From Anaerococcus sp. Marseille-Q7828 (GTDB lineage: Bacteria > Bacillota > Clostridia > Tissierellales > Peptoniphilaceae): a stretch of 64,000 bases of DNA. Under the pieces are notes generated by a model that was not told the DNA's origin, did not search any database, and saw nothing but the letters and a program-made list of their open reading frames with translations. A program made the translations under genes and the position numbers. Below are positions 26,973 through 35,618 of the stretch, in pieces. Numbering within the stretch: position 1 is the stretch's first letter; each line of letters opens with the position of its first letter. The stretch covers positions 124,001 to 188,000 of the forward strand of contig NZ_OX458331.1 in NCBI RefSeq assembly GCF_949769285.1. Direction: 5' to 3'.

Positions 26973-27000
26973 AAAAAAAAAGACCTCAAAAGAGGCCTTT
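26973..27000 (-). terminator. Terminator after the BMP lipoprotein gene
   Basis: AAGACCTC (26980-26987) and GAGGCCTT (26992-26999) pair with one G-U wobble on the minus transcript, followed by nine T residues. Probably partial, lowering NupOPQ relative to the binding protein. Confidence 0.85.
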
Positions 27001-27015
27001 AAAATCTTTATTTAA

Positions 27016-28200
27016 TTATTCTGCTTCAATGTATCCCATTTCGATAGCTTCTTCTTCGTTTTGTGGAACTTCGATTTTGCCATCTATGATATCTTGTTTA
27101 ATTTGTTCAACTTTTTCTTTGATATCATCTGGAACTAAGCCATTGTCAGCATATTTGATGCTTACTGCGTCTCCATCAGCAAGAGTAAATCTTACAGTTT
27201 CTCCACCCTTGAATTCACCTTTTTGATAGTCGTCAATGATAAGTTTAACTGCATCGCCTACACCTTTGATTGTTGAAACTAACATATTATCTGGTGCTTC
27301 TTCTTGTTGGTCACGGTCAACACCGATTACCCATTTATCATTTTCTTTTGCAGCTTCGATAACACCAATTCCTACACCGCCTGCAGCGTGGAATACTACG
27401 TCAGCTCCGTTTTGATACATTCTGTCAGCAATGTTTTTGCCTGCAGCTTGGTCATCGTAGCTGTTTGCGTATTGAACTTGAACTTCGATATCTTCGCCTT
27501 TTTCACGAGCAGCATGTTCTACACCAGCTCTGAAACCATAGTCAAATCTGCTGATTACAACGCCTTCCATACCACCGATGAATCCAACGTTATTAGTTTC
27601 ACTCATCATACCAGCAATGTAACCTACTAAGAATGAGTTTTGGTGATCAGCAAAGCCAACACCTACAAGGTTTGGTAGGTTTTCTTGGTTATCACTATCG
27701 ATAATTACATAGTTTTGATCTTCGTTATTTTTAGCAGCTTCTACTGTTGGTTCGTATAGAGCATATCCTACTGTTAGGATGATGTCTGATTCAGAATCTA
27801 AAGCTGATTCAAGGTTCGCTTGATAATCAGCGTCCTTGTGGCTTTCTATATAGTCAAATGTTGCTGTTCCATCAGATTCAGCCCCTTGTAATCCTTCATA
27901 AGCAGATTGGTTGAATGATTTATCATTGATACCACCAAAGTCTGTTACCATTGTTACAGAAACAGTTTCACCTGTTGGAGTTTCACTTGCTTCGCCTTTG
28001 TCGTCTTCTTTTTCTTCAGTATCTGCATCTTCAGTTTCTGTTGTTTCTTCAGTCTCTTCTGGTGCAGTTTCTTCTGTTGTAGCTTCTTCTGTTGTTTCAG
28101 CTGGCTTTTCTTCAGCCTTGTTAGTATCTCCCCCACAAGATGCTAATACAGCTGTAAGAGATAGTGCTAGAACACCTGTCATGAATTTCTTAATTTTCAT
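27016..28200 (-). CDS. BMP family nucleoside-binding lipoprotein
   Basis: 394 residues from ATG 28200, chosen because GGAGG lies just upstream. Signal peptide KKFMTGVLALSLTAVLASC ends in a lipobox (LASC), so it is a membrane-anchored lipoprotein. A linker of about 50 residues very rich in Glu and Thr follows, then the BMP domain: VTMVTDFGGINDKSFNQSAYEG, VGFADHQNSFLVGYIAGM, VGFIGGMEG and VVFHAAGGVGIGVIEAA. It delivers nucleosides to the permease encoded just downstream. The acidic linker is long and may span the cell wall. Confidence 0.95.
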   Translation of the reverse strand: MKIKKFMTGVLALSLTAVLASCGGDTNKAEEKPAETTEEATTEETAPEETEETTETEDADTEEKEDDKGEASETPTGETVSVTMVTDFGGINDKSFNQSAYEGLQGAESDGTATFDYIESHKDADYQANLESALDSESDIILTVGYALYEPTVEAAKNNEDQNYVIIDSDNQENLPNLVGVGFADHQNSFLVGYIAGMMSETNNVGFIGGMEGVVISRFDYGFRAGVEHAAREKGEDIEVQVQYANSYDDQAAGKNIADRMYQNGADVVFHAAGGVGIGVIEAAKENDKWVIGVDRDQQEEAPDNMLVSTIKGVGDAVKLIIDDYQKGEFKGGETVRFTLADGDAVSIKYADNGLVPDDIKEKVEQIKQDIIDGKIEVPQNEEEAIEMGYIEAE

Positions 28201-28245
28201 TACTTCCTCCAAAAATTAGTAATTGTATTCATATTTACAAGACTT

Positions 28246-28274
28246 ATTTTATCCCATATGCAAGCATTTGTCCA
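28246..28274 (-). promoter_or_regulatory. Promoter of the BMP lipoprotein gene
   Basis: Minus strand TGGACA (28269-28274), 17 bases, TAAAAT (28246-28251), about 46 bases before the ATG. Confidence 0.6.
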
Positions 28275-28298
28275 CAAATAACAAATTTTTAACAAATT

Positions 28299-29597
28299 TT
28301 ATACTAATCCCATAGCCTCCGGTAAGAACATTATTATTTGAGGTATAAATGTGAGCAATAATAAAACTACCATATTAGCTATTAAGAAAGGCAATAATAC
28401 TTTTGCCAAATTTTCTAACTTCACTTTTGTTATTCCACTTGCAACAAATAATATAGAACCAACTGGTGGAGTCATTGTTCCAATACACATATTATAAATA
28501 AGAAGAATACCGAATTGTATAGCACTCATTCCTAAAGATTCTGCTATAGGTAAAAATATTGGTGTAAATATTAATATAGCTGGAGTAATATCCATAAACA
28601 TCCCAACTAGTAGTAAAATAACATTCATTAGTAGCAAGATTATATATTTATTATCAGTTAATCCCAAAATACCATCAGATATCGCTTGAGGGATACCTGT
28701 ATATGCCATAACCCAACTCATTACTGTTGAAGCAGATATTAAAAATAATACAACTCCTGCAGTTTCCGCCGTTTTTAATAAAATCTGTTGTAAAGTCTTT
28801 AAATTAATTGACTTATATATAATTGATAGTATCAGAGAATAAAGCACTGATATTCCAGCTCCTTCTGTAGCTGTGAATACACCCCCTACTATTCCTCCTA
28901 TTACAATAATTATCATTAATAAAGAAGGCAGAGCGTCCATCACTACTTTGCCAGCATTCTCAGGTTTACCTGCTACTGGATAGTTGTTCTTTTTTGCATA
29001 TCTATAACCAAAATAAATGGCTATTAAACCCATCAATATTCCTGGTATATAACCACCCATAAACATAGCAGAAATTGAAACACCGCCAGCAACTGTAGAA
29101 TAAACTATCGGTGCTGAAGTTGGTGGTATTAGAAGGCCTGCTGGCGCGGATGCAATATTTACTGCTGTTGCTATTTCCTTATCATAGCCTTGCTCTTTTT
29201 GTACTGGATAAATAGTGCCTCCCATAGCTGATGCTGCAGCAACTCCTGATCCAGATAGCGCTCCAAAGAATATATTTCCAAGTGCATTTGCGTGAGAAAG
29301 TGAACCTCTTATATTGCCAACAAATAGTTGAGAGAATTTAATAAGCCTGCGAGCTATACCACCATTATTCATGATATTACCAGCTAAAATAAACAAAGGA
29401 ACAGCCAAAAGTGAAAATGATTCAATACCTGAATTCATCTTTTGCATAGCTATAAATTGGATATGATACCAGGTTAGACCTGCTAACAAAGCAGTTGCTA
29501 TAGATGATAATATAATTGATACAGAAATTGGCACTCCCATAAATAAAAATATAAAAAATATTAAAAACAGTGCTAAAGTTGTCATTCCTACTGACAT
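28299..29597 (-). CDS. TRAP transporter large permease (DctM)
   Basis: 432 residues, about twelve hydrophobic segments. Landmarks are the N-terminal FIFLFMGVPISVSIILSSIA, LLAVPLFILAGNIMNNGGIARRLI, SGSGVAAASAMGGTIYPVQ and CIGTMTPPVGSILFVASGI. It carries out sodium-coupled import of the acid handed over by the periplasmic-type binding protein. It is the last gene of the GH31-DctP-DctQ-DctM operon, 9 bases after DctQ. TRAP systems typically carry organic acids, so the glycoside or sugar imported is probably acidic; this is inference. Confidence 0.95.
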   Translation of the reverse strand: MSVGMTTLALFLIFFIFLFMGVPISVSIILSSIATALLAGLTWYHIQFIAMQKMNSGIESFSLLAVPLFILAGNIMNNGGIARRLIKFSQLFVGNIRGSLSHANALGNIFFGALSGSGVAAASAMGGTIYPVQKEQGYDKEIATAVNIASAPAGLLIPPTSAPIVYSTVAGGVSISAMFMGGYIPGILMGLIAIYFGYRYAKKNNYPVAGKPENAGKVVMDALPSLLMIIIVIGGIVGGVFTATEGAGISVLYSLILSIIYKSINLKTLQQILLKTAETAGVVLFLISASTVMSWVMAYTGIPQAISDGILGLTDNKYIILLLMNVILLLVGMFMDITPAILIFTPIFLPIAESLGMSAIQFGILLIYNMCIGTMTPPVGSILFVASGITKVKLENLAKVLLPFLIANMVVLLLLTFIPQIIMFLPEAMGLV

Positions 29598-29606
29598 AAT
29601 AACCTC

Positions 29607-30221
29607 CTAATCTAAATCACTTTCAAAAGTCTTGCTTTTTATATAAGAGGAATCGTTATTTTTAGCATCCATGCCAAAATCAATTCCATCATATCTATTT
29701 TTTTCTTCTTTTAAATCATCACTATCTGTAGTGATTTCAACCACATTTCCTGTCCAGGATTCCCAAAGATTTATTATCTGAGCTAATATTATGAAAATTC
29801 CACTTATAGGTGCCACTACATAAACCAAAGATCTAGGAATACCTAGTAAGGCTGATCTTTGAGCTTGAGCAGAATGAACGAGCTTAAATCCTCCAATGAC
29901 AATGACAAAAAGCGCTACAAGAAGAATTATTAAGTCTATAATCACCCTTAAAACTTTTTGAGCCTTAGGATTAACCCTATCTGGAATTAGTGTTAGAGCC
30001 ATATGTTCTCGAGTTAAAAAACCATAAGCAGCACCAATGAATCCTGTCCAGATTAACATATATCGAATTATCTCTTCAGTAAAATCAGCTGGATTATTCA
30101 ATATATATCTTGTAAAAACTTGATATATAATTAGGATAGTCATCACTGAAAGAAGTATAGCTGCTATTCTTGAGAGTAGCCAAATAAGAAATTTCTTAAG
30201 TTTATAAAAATTTTTATCCAT
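29607..30221 (-). CDS. TRAP transporter small permease (DctQ)
   Basis: 204 residues, four membrane segments. The family motif region IRYMLIWTGFIGAAYGFLTREHMAL is clear. The C-terminal 45 residues (DDLKEEKNRYDGIDFGMDAKNN) are hydrophilic and longer than in typical DctQ. ATG 30221 overlaps the DctP stop. It holds DctM in the membrane complex. Confidence 0.92.
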   Translation of the reverse strand: MDKNFYKLKKFLIWLLSRIAAILLSVMTILIIYQVFTRYILNNPADFTEEIIRYMLIWTGFIGAAYGFLTREHMALTLIPDRVNPKAQKVLRVIIDLIILLVALFVIVIGGFKLVHSAQAQRSALLGIPRSLVYVVAPISGIFIILAQIINLWESWTGNVVEITTDSDDLKEEKNRYDGIDFGMDAKNNDSSYIKSKTFESDLD

Positions 30222-31225
30222 TACTTGCTCCTTACTTTCTCTATAGTCTTTAGTAATTCATCAACTTCTTTATATTCATTTCTATATTGCTCAACTAAAG
30301 GTTTGGTTTTTTCTATAAATGGTTCTTTATCAATATCATCTACAAACTCTACCCCCAAATCTTTTTCTGCTATTTCTCTAGCCTCTTTTATAGATTCAGC
30401 CCAGAGCTTTTTATGAAGTTCAGTCGAATTTCTAGCTGCTTCCATAATTATTTGTTGATCTGTCGGGTCCATTTTTTCCCAAACTTCAGAAGAAATTACG
30501 AGAGCATCTGGAATCATAGCGTGCTCATCTTTTGAATAAACTTTGGCTATTTCTCCGTGTCCACCTATAGTAAGCGCAGTTTCATTATTTTCTGTACCAT
30601 CTATTATTCCAGTTTGAAGAGATGTGTATACGTCACCATAGCCCATAGCTACAGGTGTACCACCCAAAAGATTGACCATTTCCGTTTGACTTTTCATATC
30701 TTGCACTCTTATTTTTAAGCCTTTTAAGTCTTCTGGAGTCCTAATAGCTTTATTTTTTGTATAAAAACTACGAGATCCAGAATCATAATAAGTCAAAGTT
30801 AGAAAACCTTTATCTTCACTAGACATAAAAAATTCCCTAATTTCGTCTGAATCCATAATGTGATAATAGTCTTCAGTACTTTCGAAAATGTACGGAAGTC
30901 CAAAAGTATCATATCCTCTTTCATAAGTTGCCAATCCAGGCGAAGCAATCCTCGCCATCGATAAAACTCCGGCAAGTATTTGTTCCATTGATTCATTCTC
31001 TGAACCTAGTTGTCCATTAGGGAAAATTTTAACTTTGTATCTACCATCTGTTTTTTCTTCTACTTCTTTTGCAAATTCCTCAAGTGCAATGTGTACAGGG
31101 TGATCTTGACTTAAAGAATGAGCTAGTGTTAGGGTTGTCGTATTGTTTTCTGGATCTTTTTGATTACAGGAGCTTAAAGTCGATATAAGCAATAAGCTAC
31201 AGATTAAATATAAAATTTTTTTCAT
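30221..31225 (-). CDS. TRAP transporter substrate-binding lipoprotein (DctP)
   Basis: 334 residues with a signal peptide and lipobox LSSC, so it is lipid-anchored as expected in a Gram-positive. DctP motifs: LAHSLSQDHPVHIALEEFA, FPNGQLGSENESMEQI, LKGLKIRVQDMKSQ (the Arg that contacts a carboxylate or other acid group) and MGYGDVYTSLQTGIIDGTENN. The start codon directly follows the GH31 stop, so enzyme and transporter are co-translated. Conservation of the acid-binding Arg supports an anionic ligand. Confidence 0.94.
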   Translation of the reverse strand: MKKILYLICSLLLISTLSSCNQKDPENNTTTLTLAHSLSQDHPVHIALEEFAKEVEEKTDGRYKVKIFPNGQLGSENESMEQILAGVLSMARIASPGLATYERGYDTFGLPYIFESTEDYYHIMDSDEIREFFMSSEDKGFLTLTYYDSGSRSFYTKNKAIRTPEDLKGLKIRVQDMKSQTEMVNLLGGTPVAMGYGDVYTSLQTGIIDGTENNETALTIGGHGEIAKVYSKDEHAMIPDALVISSEVWEKMDPTDQQIIMEAARNSTELHKKLWAESIKEAREIAEKDLGVEFVDDIDKEPFIEKTKPLVEQYRNEYKEVDELLKTIEKVRSK

Positions 31226-33730
31226 TTACATACCTACCAAATCAAAGTCTTCAAAAGAAACTAAAATATCATAATCATGTTCAATATTAGCATATTTTAT
31301 AATTACAGAACGTGATGAATTATCATAATACCAACCTTCTTTAGCATTATTATATAATCTCCTGTTTAAAAATTGTTCTAATGTCCTATCTCCAATTTTT
31401 ACATAGTAAGGAGATTTTTCTTTATTAATCATTTCAATTTCTATATTTTCTATAGTAGACTTAAATTCGCCTTCCTTTATAAATTTGATTAGCGTTTTTT
31501 TATCACTTATTAGTTTTATATTAGTTTTTAAGTATTCGCCTTTTTTATAGTTATAAGTTTTTCCATCATCTTCATACATAGTAAAAGTATTGTCTCTGCC
31601 ATTGGCGATTAGGATATACAGTTCCTTAATTTCATCTTTGCCTAGATTCATTAATTTTGTTTTTGAAATAGGTACAATAGAACCGTCTTTTACAAACATT
31701 GGGATTGAAGTAATATCCACATCTATACTATAGGTCTTGCCTGATTCATATAACTTTTTGTTATAAAAATCATAATAATTTTCATCTTTTCCAGGGAAAT
31801 ATATCTCATGTTTTTCTTCTCCTTTTTCAAGAATATTTGAAACAAAGAGGTTATCACCAATGAAAAAATCTCTTCCATTATTATAAGTATTTTCATCGTC
31901 TTGATATAAAGCAAATGTTGCTTGCATAATTGGTATACCAGATTCACTTGCCCTATACATTAGAGAATATAGGTAAGGCGATAGGGCATATCTTAAATTT
32001 ATTGCATCTCTAATGATATCTTTTACATTATCAAACATCCATGGTTCTGTTACTGTATTATCAGTACTTGCAGAGTGGATCGAAAATCTTGGTTGAAAGA
32101 TTCCGTTTTGTACCCACCTAACAAATAATTCTTCACTTGGTGCTCCTCCAGCAAAGCCACCTATATCACATCCTTGATTTGATACACCAGATAATCCCAT
32201 ACCAAGAATTGTGGAAACATTGTATTTTAAGGAATCCCAACTAGTATAATTATCTCCTGCCCACGTTTGAGCATATCTTTGTATTCCTGAGTGACCGGAT
32301 CTGCAAACTACAAAAGGTCGAGTATTTTCATATAGCTCTTTTATGGCATCGTTGGTAATCTTGCACATAATATTGCTCATAATTACTCTATTTCTGGCAA
32401 TGGTAGTTTTTTCACCTTCATAATCACTAGTCACATTATCATCAAATACAGAATCATACTCACAATTGTCGTTCCAAACAGAAGCTGTGCCCATTTCTAG
32501 TAAATTGGTTTTTAGCATGTCTTTCCAAGTATCGCGTGTATGTGGATCTGTAAAATCTATGAAAGCTCCATATCCTCCCCACCAGTTTCCTATATATTCT
32601 TTTTCGCTAAAAGGATCAAATAGGAACATATTATTCTCTTTGAAATAATCGTACTTAGGATGGATTTTTAAAATGCCTGGCTTTACGTTAGGACTAACAA
32701 CTATTCCCTTTTCAGTCATATTTTGAAAAAAATCACTAGGGTTAGAAAACCTTTTTTTATCCCAAGTTAAAACACATCTTTTAGGCCCGTCAACTGAATT
32801 GTAGTTGGTGTATCCACTAGATAATTGGAAACCATCTATAGGAAAATCCTCTTGCCTAGCTATATCAACAAATTTTTCTATGGCTTTATCACATTGTTCA
32901 GGCAACTCTGCATAATACATAGAGCTTGCTAAATATCCTAAAGATTTCTTTGGAAGCAAAGCGCTCCTGCCAGTTAAAAAGGTATACCTTTCAATAACAT
33001 CGTTAATTTTAGGACCGTTGATAATAAATAAATCGATATCTCCGCCATCTGCCTTAAAAGTAGCGTACCTATGCCAATAATTACTTTTCTCTTTTCCCAT
33101 ATCAAATGAATTTATAAAAGTATTATGGTAAAAGAATCCACTAGCTCTTTTGGTATCTCCATCTAGTTTTATAAAAAATGGTATATGTTTATATAAAGAG
33201 TCAGTATGTTTAGGATCATATCCCATTGAATCCTTGGGATTGTTAACCATCATTGTCATTTTTTTGTTAATTAATCCACTTTTTTCACCAAATCCATAGA
33301 AATTATCATTATCTTTTATTTCAAATTTATTAATTATTCTATTGTTTCCATCTTCATAAAATCCTATGTCATTCAAAGATTTGTATATTTGTTTACCATC
33401 TAAATCTATAACTTTTAAAGTAAAAGGATCTTTGGTCAATTCAACTATTAGATTACCGCCACTTATAATAGCTTTATCATCATCTTCAGAAAATTTATAA
33501 CTAATTGGATTAAGCCTAGTTCTTTCTTCACCAAAAAAATCATCTAAGTCATCTTCATAAAAAGTAGAGACAAGTGAATAACTTTTTTCTTTGAAGTTAT
33601 CATTAAAACTTGCCCTAACCCTAAGGATATCGTTTGTTAAAAAATAAATCCTTATTTCATTAGATTCAGATATAAGAGATACATAGCTTTTATAATCTAT
33701 TATCTGATCAAGCTTTCTTGTTAATTTCAT
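31226..33730 (-). CDS. Glycoside hydrolase family 31 enzyme (specificity unknown)
   Basis: 834 residues, no signal peptide, so intracellular. GH31 layout: N-terminal beta-sandwich, then a TIM barrel with nucleophile Asp421 in SVWNDNCEYD and acid/base Asp493 in QTWAGDNYTSWDSLKYN, followed by C-terminal beta domains (TFTMYEDDGKTYNYKKGEY). It hydrolyses an alpha-glycosidic bond. It lacks the KRxxW sulfonate-recognition motif of the other GH31 enzyme in this window, so it is not a sulfoquinovosidase. AGGAGG precedes ATG 33730. First gene of the TRAP operon, divergent from an AraC regulator. Candidate substrates are alpha-linked acidic sugars. Confidence 0.93.
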   Translation of the reverse strand: MKLTRKLDQIIDYKSYVSLISESNEIRIYFLTNDILRVRASFNDNFKEKSYSLVSTFYEDDLDDFFGEERTRLNPISYKFSEDDDKAIISGGNLIVELTKDPFTLKVIDLDGKQIYKSLNDIGFYEDGNNRIINKFEIKDNDNFYGFGEKSGLINKKMTMMVNNPKDSMGYDPKHTDSLYKHIPFFIKLDGDTKRASGFFYHNTFINSFDMGKEKSNYWHRYATFKADGGDIDLFIINGPKINDVIERYTFLTGRSALLPKKSLGYLASSMYYAELPEQCDKAIEKFVDIARQEDFPIDGFQLSSGYTNYNSVDGPKRCVLTWDKKRFSNPSDFFQNMTEKGIVVSPNVKPGILKIHPKYDYFKENNMFLFDPFSEKEYIGNWWGGYGAFIDFTDPHTRDTWKDMLKTNLLEMGTASVWNDNCEYDSVFDDNVTSDYEGEKTTIARNRVIMSNIMCKITNDAIKELYENTRPFVVCRSGHSGIQRYAQTWAGDNYTSWDSLKYNVSTILGMGLSGVSNQGCDIGGFAGGAPSEELFVRWVQNGIFQPRFSIHSASTDNTVTEPWMFDNVKDIIRDAINLRYALSPYLYSLMYRASESGIPIMQATFALYQDDENTYNNGRDFFIGDNLFVSNILEKGEEKHEIYFPGKDENYYDFYNKKLYESGKTYSIDVDITSIPMFVKDGSIVPISKTKLMNLGKDEIKELYILIANGRDNTFTMYEDDGKTYNYKKGEYLKTNIKLISDKKTLIKFIKEGEFKSTIENIEIEMINKEKSPYYVKIGDRTLEQFLNRRLYNNAKEGWYYDNSSRSVIIKYANIEHDYDILVSFEDFDLVGM

Positions 33731-33790
33731 TTACACCTCCTAATAAAATGATATATATAATTATTAGTTTATTCTAGTATTGTTTTGTAC

Positions 33791-33805
33791 GAAAACGATT
33801 GTTTC
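33791..33805. promoter_or_regulatory. cre-like imperfect palindrome between GH31 and araC
   Basis: GAAAACGATTGTTTC has symmetrical ends and partly fits the catabolite-repression (cre) consensus with about two mismatches. It abuts the -35 of the araC promoter. It could equally be an AraC-family site. Confidence 0.35.
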
Positions 33806-33834
33806 TTTACATATATTGTCTTTTCTCATATAAT
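33806..33834 (+). promoter_or_regulatory. Promoter of the AraC-type regulator
   Basis: TTTACA (33806-33811), 17 bases, TATAAT (33829-33834). The predicted transcription start is about 14 bases before the ATG, so the ribosome site is at the very 5' end. Confidence 0.8.
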
Positions 33835-33854
33835 TACAATAAAGGAGATTGATT

Positions 33855-34673
33855 ATGTTTGACAAAGCAGCCATTTTTATGAATACAGGTGACTCTTTTT
33901 CTTTAGAAAGAATGAAAGATGTTAATACAAATATGTCACAAGCTCACAGCCATCCATATTACGAACTCTACTATTTGCTTGATGGCGAAAGAATACAAGT
34001 CATAGATGGTAAAATTACGAGGATAACTAAAAATGAATTTGTTGTTATAGGTCCCAATGTTAAACATTTTTCTTATGGTGAAAAAGATATTGCTTTTGAT
34101 CGAGTATTGATTTATTTTACCAAGGATATTTTTTCCTCTAGTGAATTAGAAAAATCTTTTAACCCTTTATTAAACAACGGTTTCAGTGCTAAAGAATCTT
34201 CTTTAACAAGATCCTACATTCTAGAACTAATGAATTTAGCTCTGTTAAATCAAAATAAACTAGAAAAAGAAAAATTTAAATTGATATTTAACTTGCTACT
34301 AATAAGTATAATAGATCTAAAAGATAATATCTTAGTAAAAAACACAGATATGACAGCTCTAAATATTATGGCCTATATAGACAAAAACTATAACAAGCAA
34401 ATCACATTAGACGATATAGCTAACCAAGTCTATCTTAATAAGTATTATATGTGTAAAAAATTTAAGAAACTTACAACTTATACTATTTTTGAATATCTGA
34501 ATACAACAAGACTAACCGTTGCAGAAAAACAGCTTATGGAAACCGATAAAAGTATTACTCAAATAAGCGAAGAGGTTGGTTTTAATAATTTAGTTAGCTT
34601 TAATAGAGCTTTTAAAAGTAAAAATAAGGTATCGCCTTCAGAGTTTAGAAAAATCAATAACAATTCTTTATAG
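33855..34673 (+). CDS. AraC family transcriptional regulator
   Basis: 272 residues from ATG 33855, which has AAAGGAG seven bases upstream; an upstream TTG lacks proper spacing. The N-terminal cupin-like sensor (SQAHSHPYYELYYLLDGERIQVIDG, with paired His) binds a sugar. The C-terminal double helix-turn-helix reads ITLDDIANQVYLNKYYMCKKFKK and SITQISEEVGFNNLVSFNRAFKSK. It probably activates the divergent GH31-TRAP operon in response to its substrate. No terminator is visible before glpF, though glpF has its own promoter. Confidence 0.93.
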   Translation: MFDKAAIFMNTGDSFSLERMKDVNTNMSQAHSHPYYELYYLLDGERIQVIDGKITRITKNEFVVIGPNVKHFSYGEKDIAFDRVLIYFTKDIFSSSELEKSFNPLLNNGFSAKESSLTRSYILELMNLALLNQNKLEKEKFKLIFNLLLISIIDLKDNILVKNTDMTALNIMAYIDKNYNKQITLDDIANQVYLNKYYMCKKFKKLTTYTIFEYLNTTRLTVAEKQLMETDKSITQISEEVGFNNLVSFNRAFKSKNKVSPSEFRKINNNSL

Positions 34674-34688
34674 AACTTTTCTTGCCTA

Positions 34689-34717
34689 TTGTATTAATTT
34701 TTGAAAGGTGTTATAAT
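34689..34717 (+). promoter_or_regulatory. glpF promoter
   Basis: TTGTAT (34689-34694), 17 bases, TATAAT (34712-34717). Confidence 0.75.
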
Positions 34718-34759
34718 TAATACAGAAAAGGTTTCCACAATAAAATATTTGAAAGAACG

Positions 34760-34799
34760 AGAGCGGGTTGTATTTTTTGTACACTCGCTCTTTGTCTTT
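34760..34799 (+). promoter_or_regulatory. Leader hairpin with T-rich tail ahead of glpF (possible attenuator)
   Basis: AGAGCGGGT (from 34760) pairs with ACTCGCTCT-side bases (to 34791) in a roughly nine-pair stem with one wobble, followed by TTGTCTTT and then the ribosome site. In Bacillus, the GlpP protein antiterminates a similar leader terminator before glpFK. Whether that applies here is inference. Confidence 0.5.
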
Positions 34800-34815
34800 A
34801 ACTAAGGAGGTTATT

Positions 34816-35535
34816 ATGAGAGATATTTTTGTGGCAGAATTCGTAGGGACTTTTTTACTTATTTTATTAGGTGATGGAGTTGTTGCAAACGTACTTACAC
34901 GTAAGTCAGGAATGGCTGGTGCAGGTCCAGTTCAAATCACTTTGGCATGGGGTCTTGCAGTAATGATTCCAGCTACTATATTTGGAGCAATGAGTGGTGC
35001 ACATTTTAACCCAGCTTTAACTATTGCTCTTGCTTTTAAAGGTGATATAGCTTGGGATACAGTACTAACTTACATACTTGGCCAAATGCTAGGTGCTATG
35101 CTCGGTGCATTGTTAGTTTATTTACTATTCAAAGATCACTTTGATGATACTTGTGAAGTCGACCCAGCAATAGTACGCGGTTGCTTCTGTACAGCTCCTT
35201 CAATCAAAAATACAGGTAGAAATTTCCTATCTGAAATGGTTGGAACATTTGTATTAGTTTTTGCTATCCTTGGTTTTGGTAATGTAGCAGGCGCTGGCGA
35301 TGTTGGAATGAATTATCTTTATGTAAACGGTCTTATAGTATCAGTTGGTATGTCTTTAGGTGGACTTACTGGTTATGCAATTAACCCTGCTCGTGACCTT
35401 GGTCCAAGAATTATGTATCAAATACTTCCTTTTGACAAAAAAGTTGACGCTATGTGGGATTATTCATGGATTCCAGTTGTTGCTCCAATAGTTGGTGGTA
35501 TCATAGCTGTACTTTGTTTCAATTGGGTATTCTAA
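34816..35535 (+). CDS. glpF: Glycerol uptake facilitator (aquaglyceroporin)
   Basis: 239 residues from ATG 34816 with AAGGAGG eight bases upstream; the open frame reaching 34768 starts inside the leader hairpin. Six membrane segments and the two MIP boxes HFNPALT and INPARDLGPR. The Asp after the second NPAR is the glycerol-channel signature, so it passes glycerol rather than only water. The insertion FDDTCEVDPAIVRGCFCTAPSIKN before loop E is GlpF-like. It lies 83 bases upstream of a glycerol-3-phosphate-dehydrogenase-like gene, forming a glycerol uptake/oxidation unit. No glpK is in the window. Confidence 0.95.
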   Translation: MRDIFVAEFVGTFLLILLGDGVVANVLTRKSGMAGAGPVQITLAWGLAVMIPATIFGAMSGAHFNPALTIALAFKGDIAWDTVLTYILGQMLGAMLGALLVYLLFKDHFDDTCEVDPAIVRGCFCTAPSIKNTGRNFLSEMVGTFVLVFAILGFGNVAGAGDVGMNYLYVNGLIVSVGMSLGGLTGYAINPARDLGPRIMYQILPFDKKVDAMWDYSWIPVVAPIVGGIIAVLCFNWVF

Positions 35536-35618
35536 TTAATAAAAGTATAAGATCAAAAAAATTAAGAACTGGGTAAGTATCCTAACTTACCCTTTCTTTA
35601 ATTAGAAAGAGGAAAAAT

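Noticed and set aside
27954-28136. Lys/Gln-rich minus-strand frame over the BMP gene
   Set aside because: Shadow of the Glu/Thr-rich linker in another frame; low complexity and no ribosome site.
31226-33730. Second sulfoquinovosidase
   Set aside because: No KRxxW or GGYTSLF-type recognition motif; the catalytic neighbourhood (WNDNCEYD) is of a different GH31 group.
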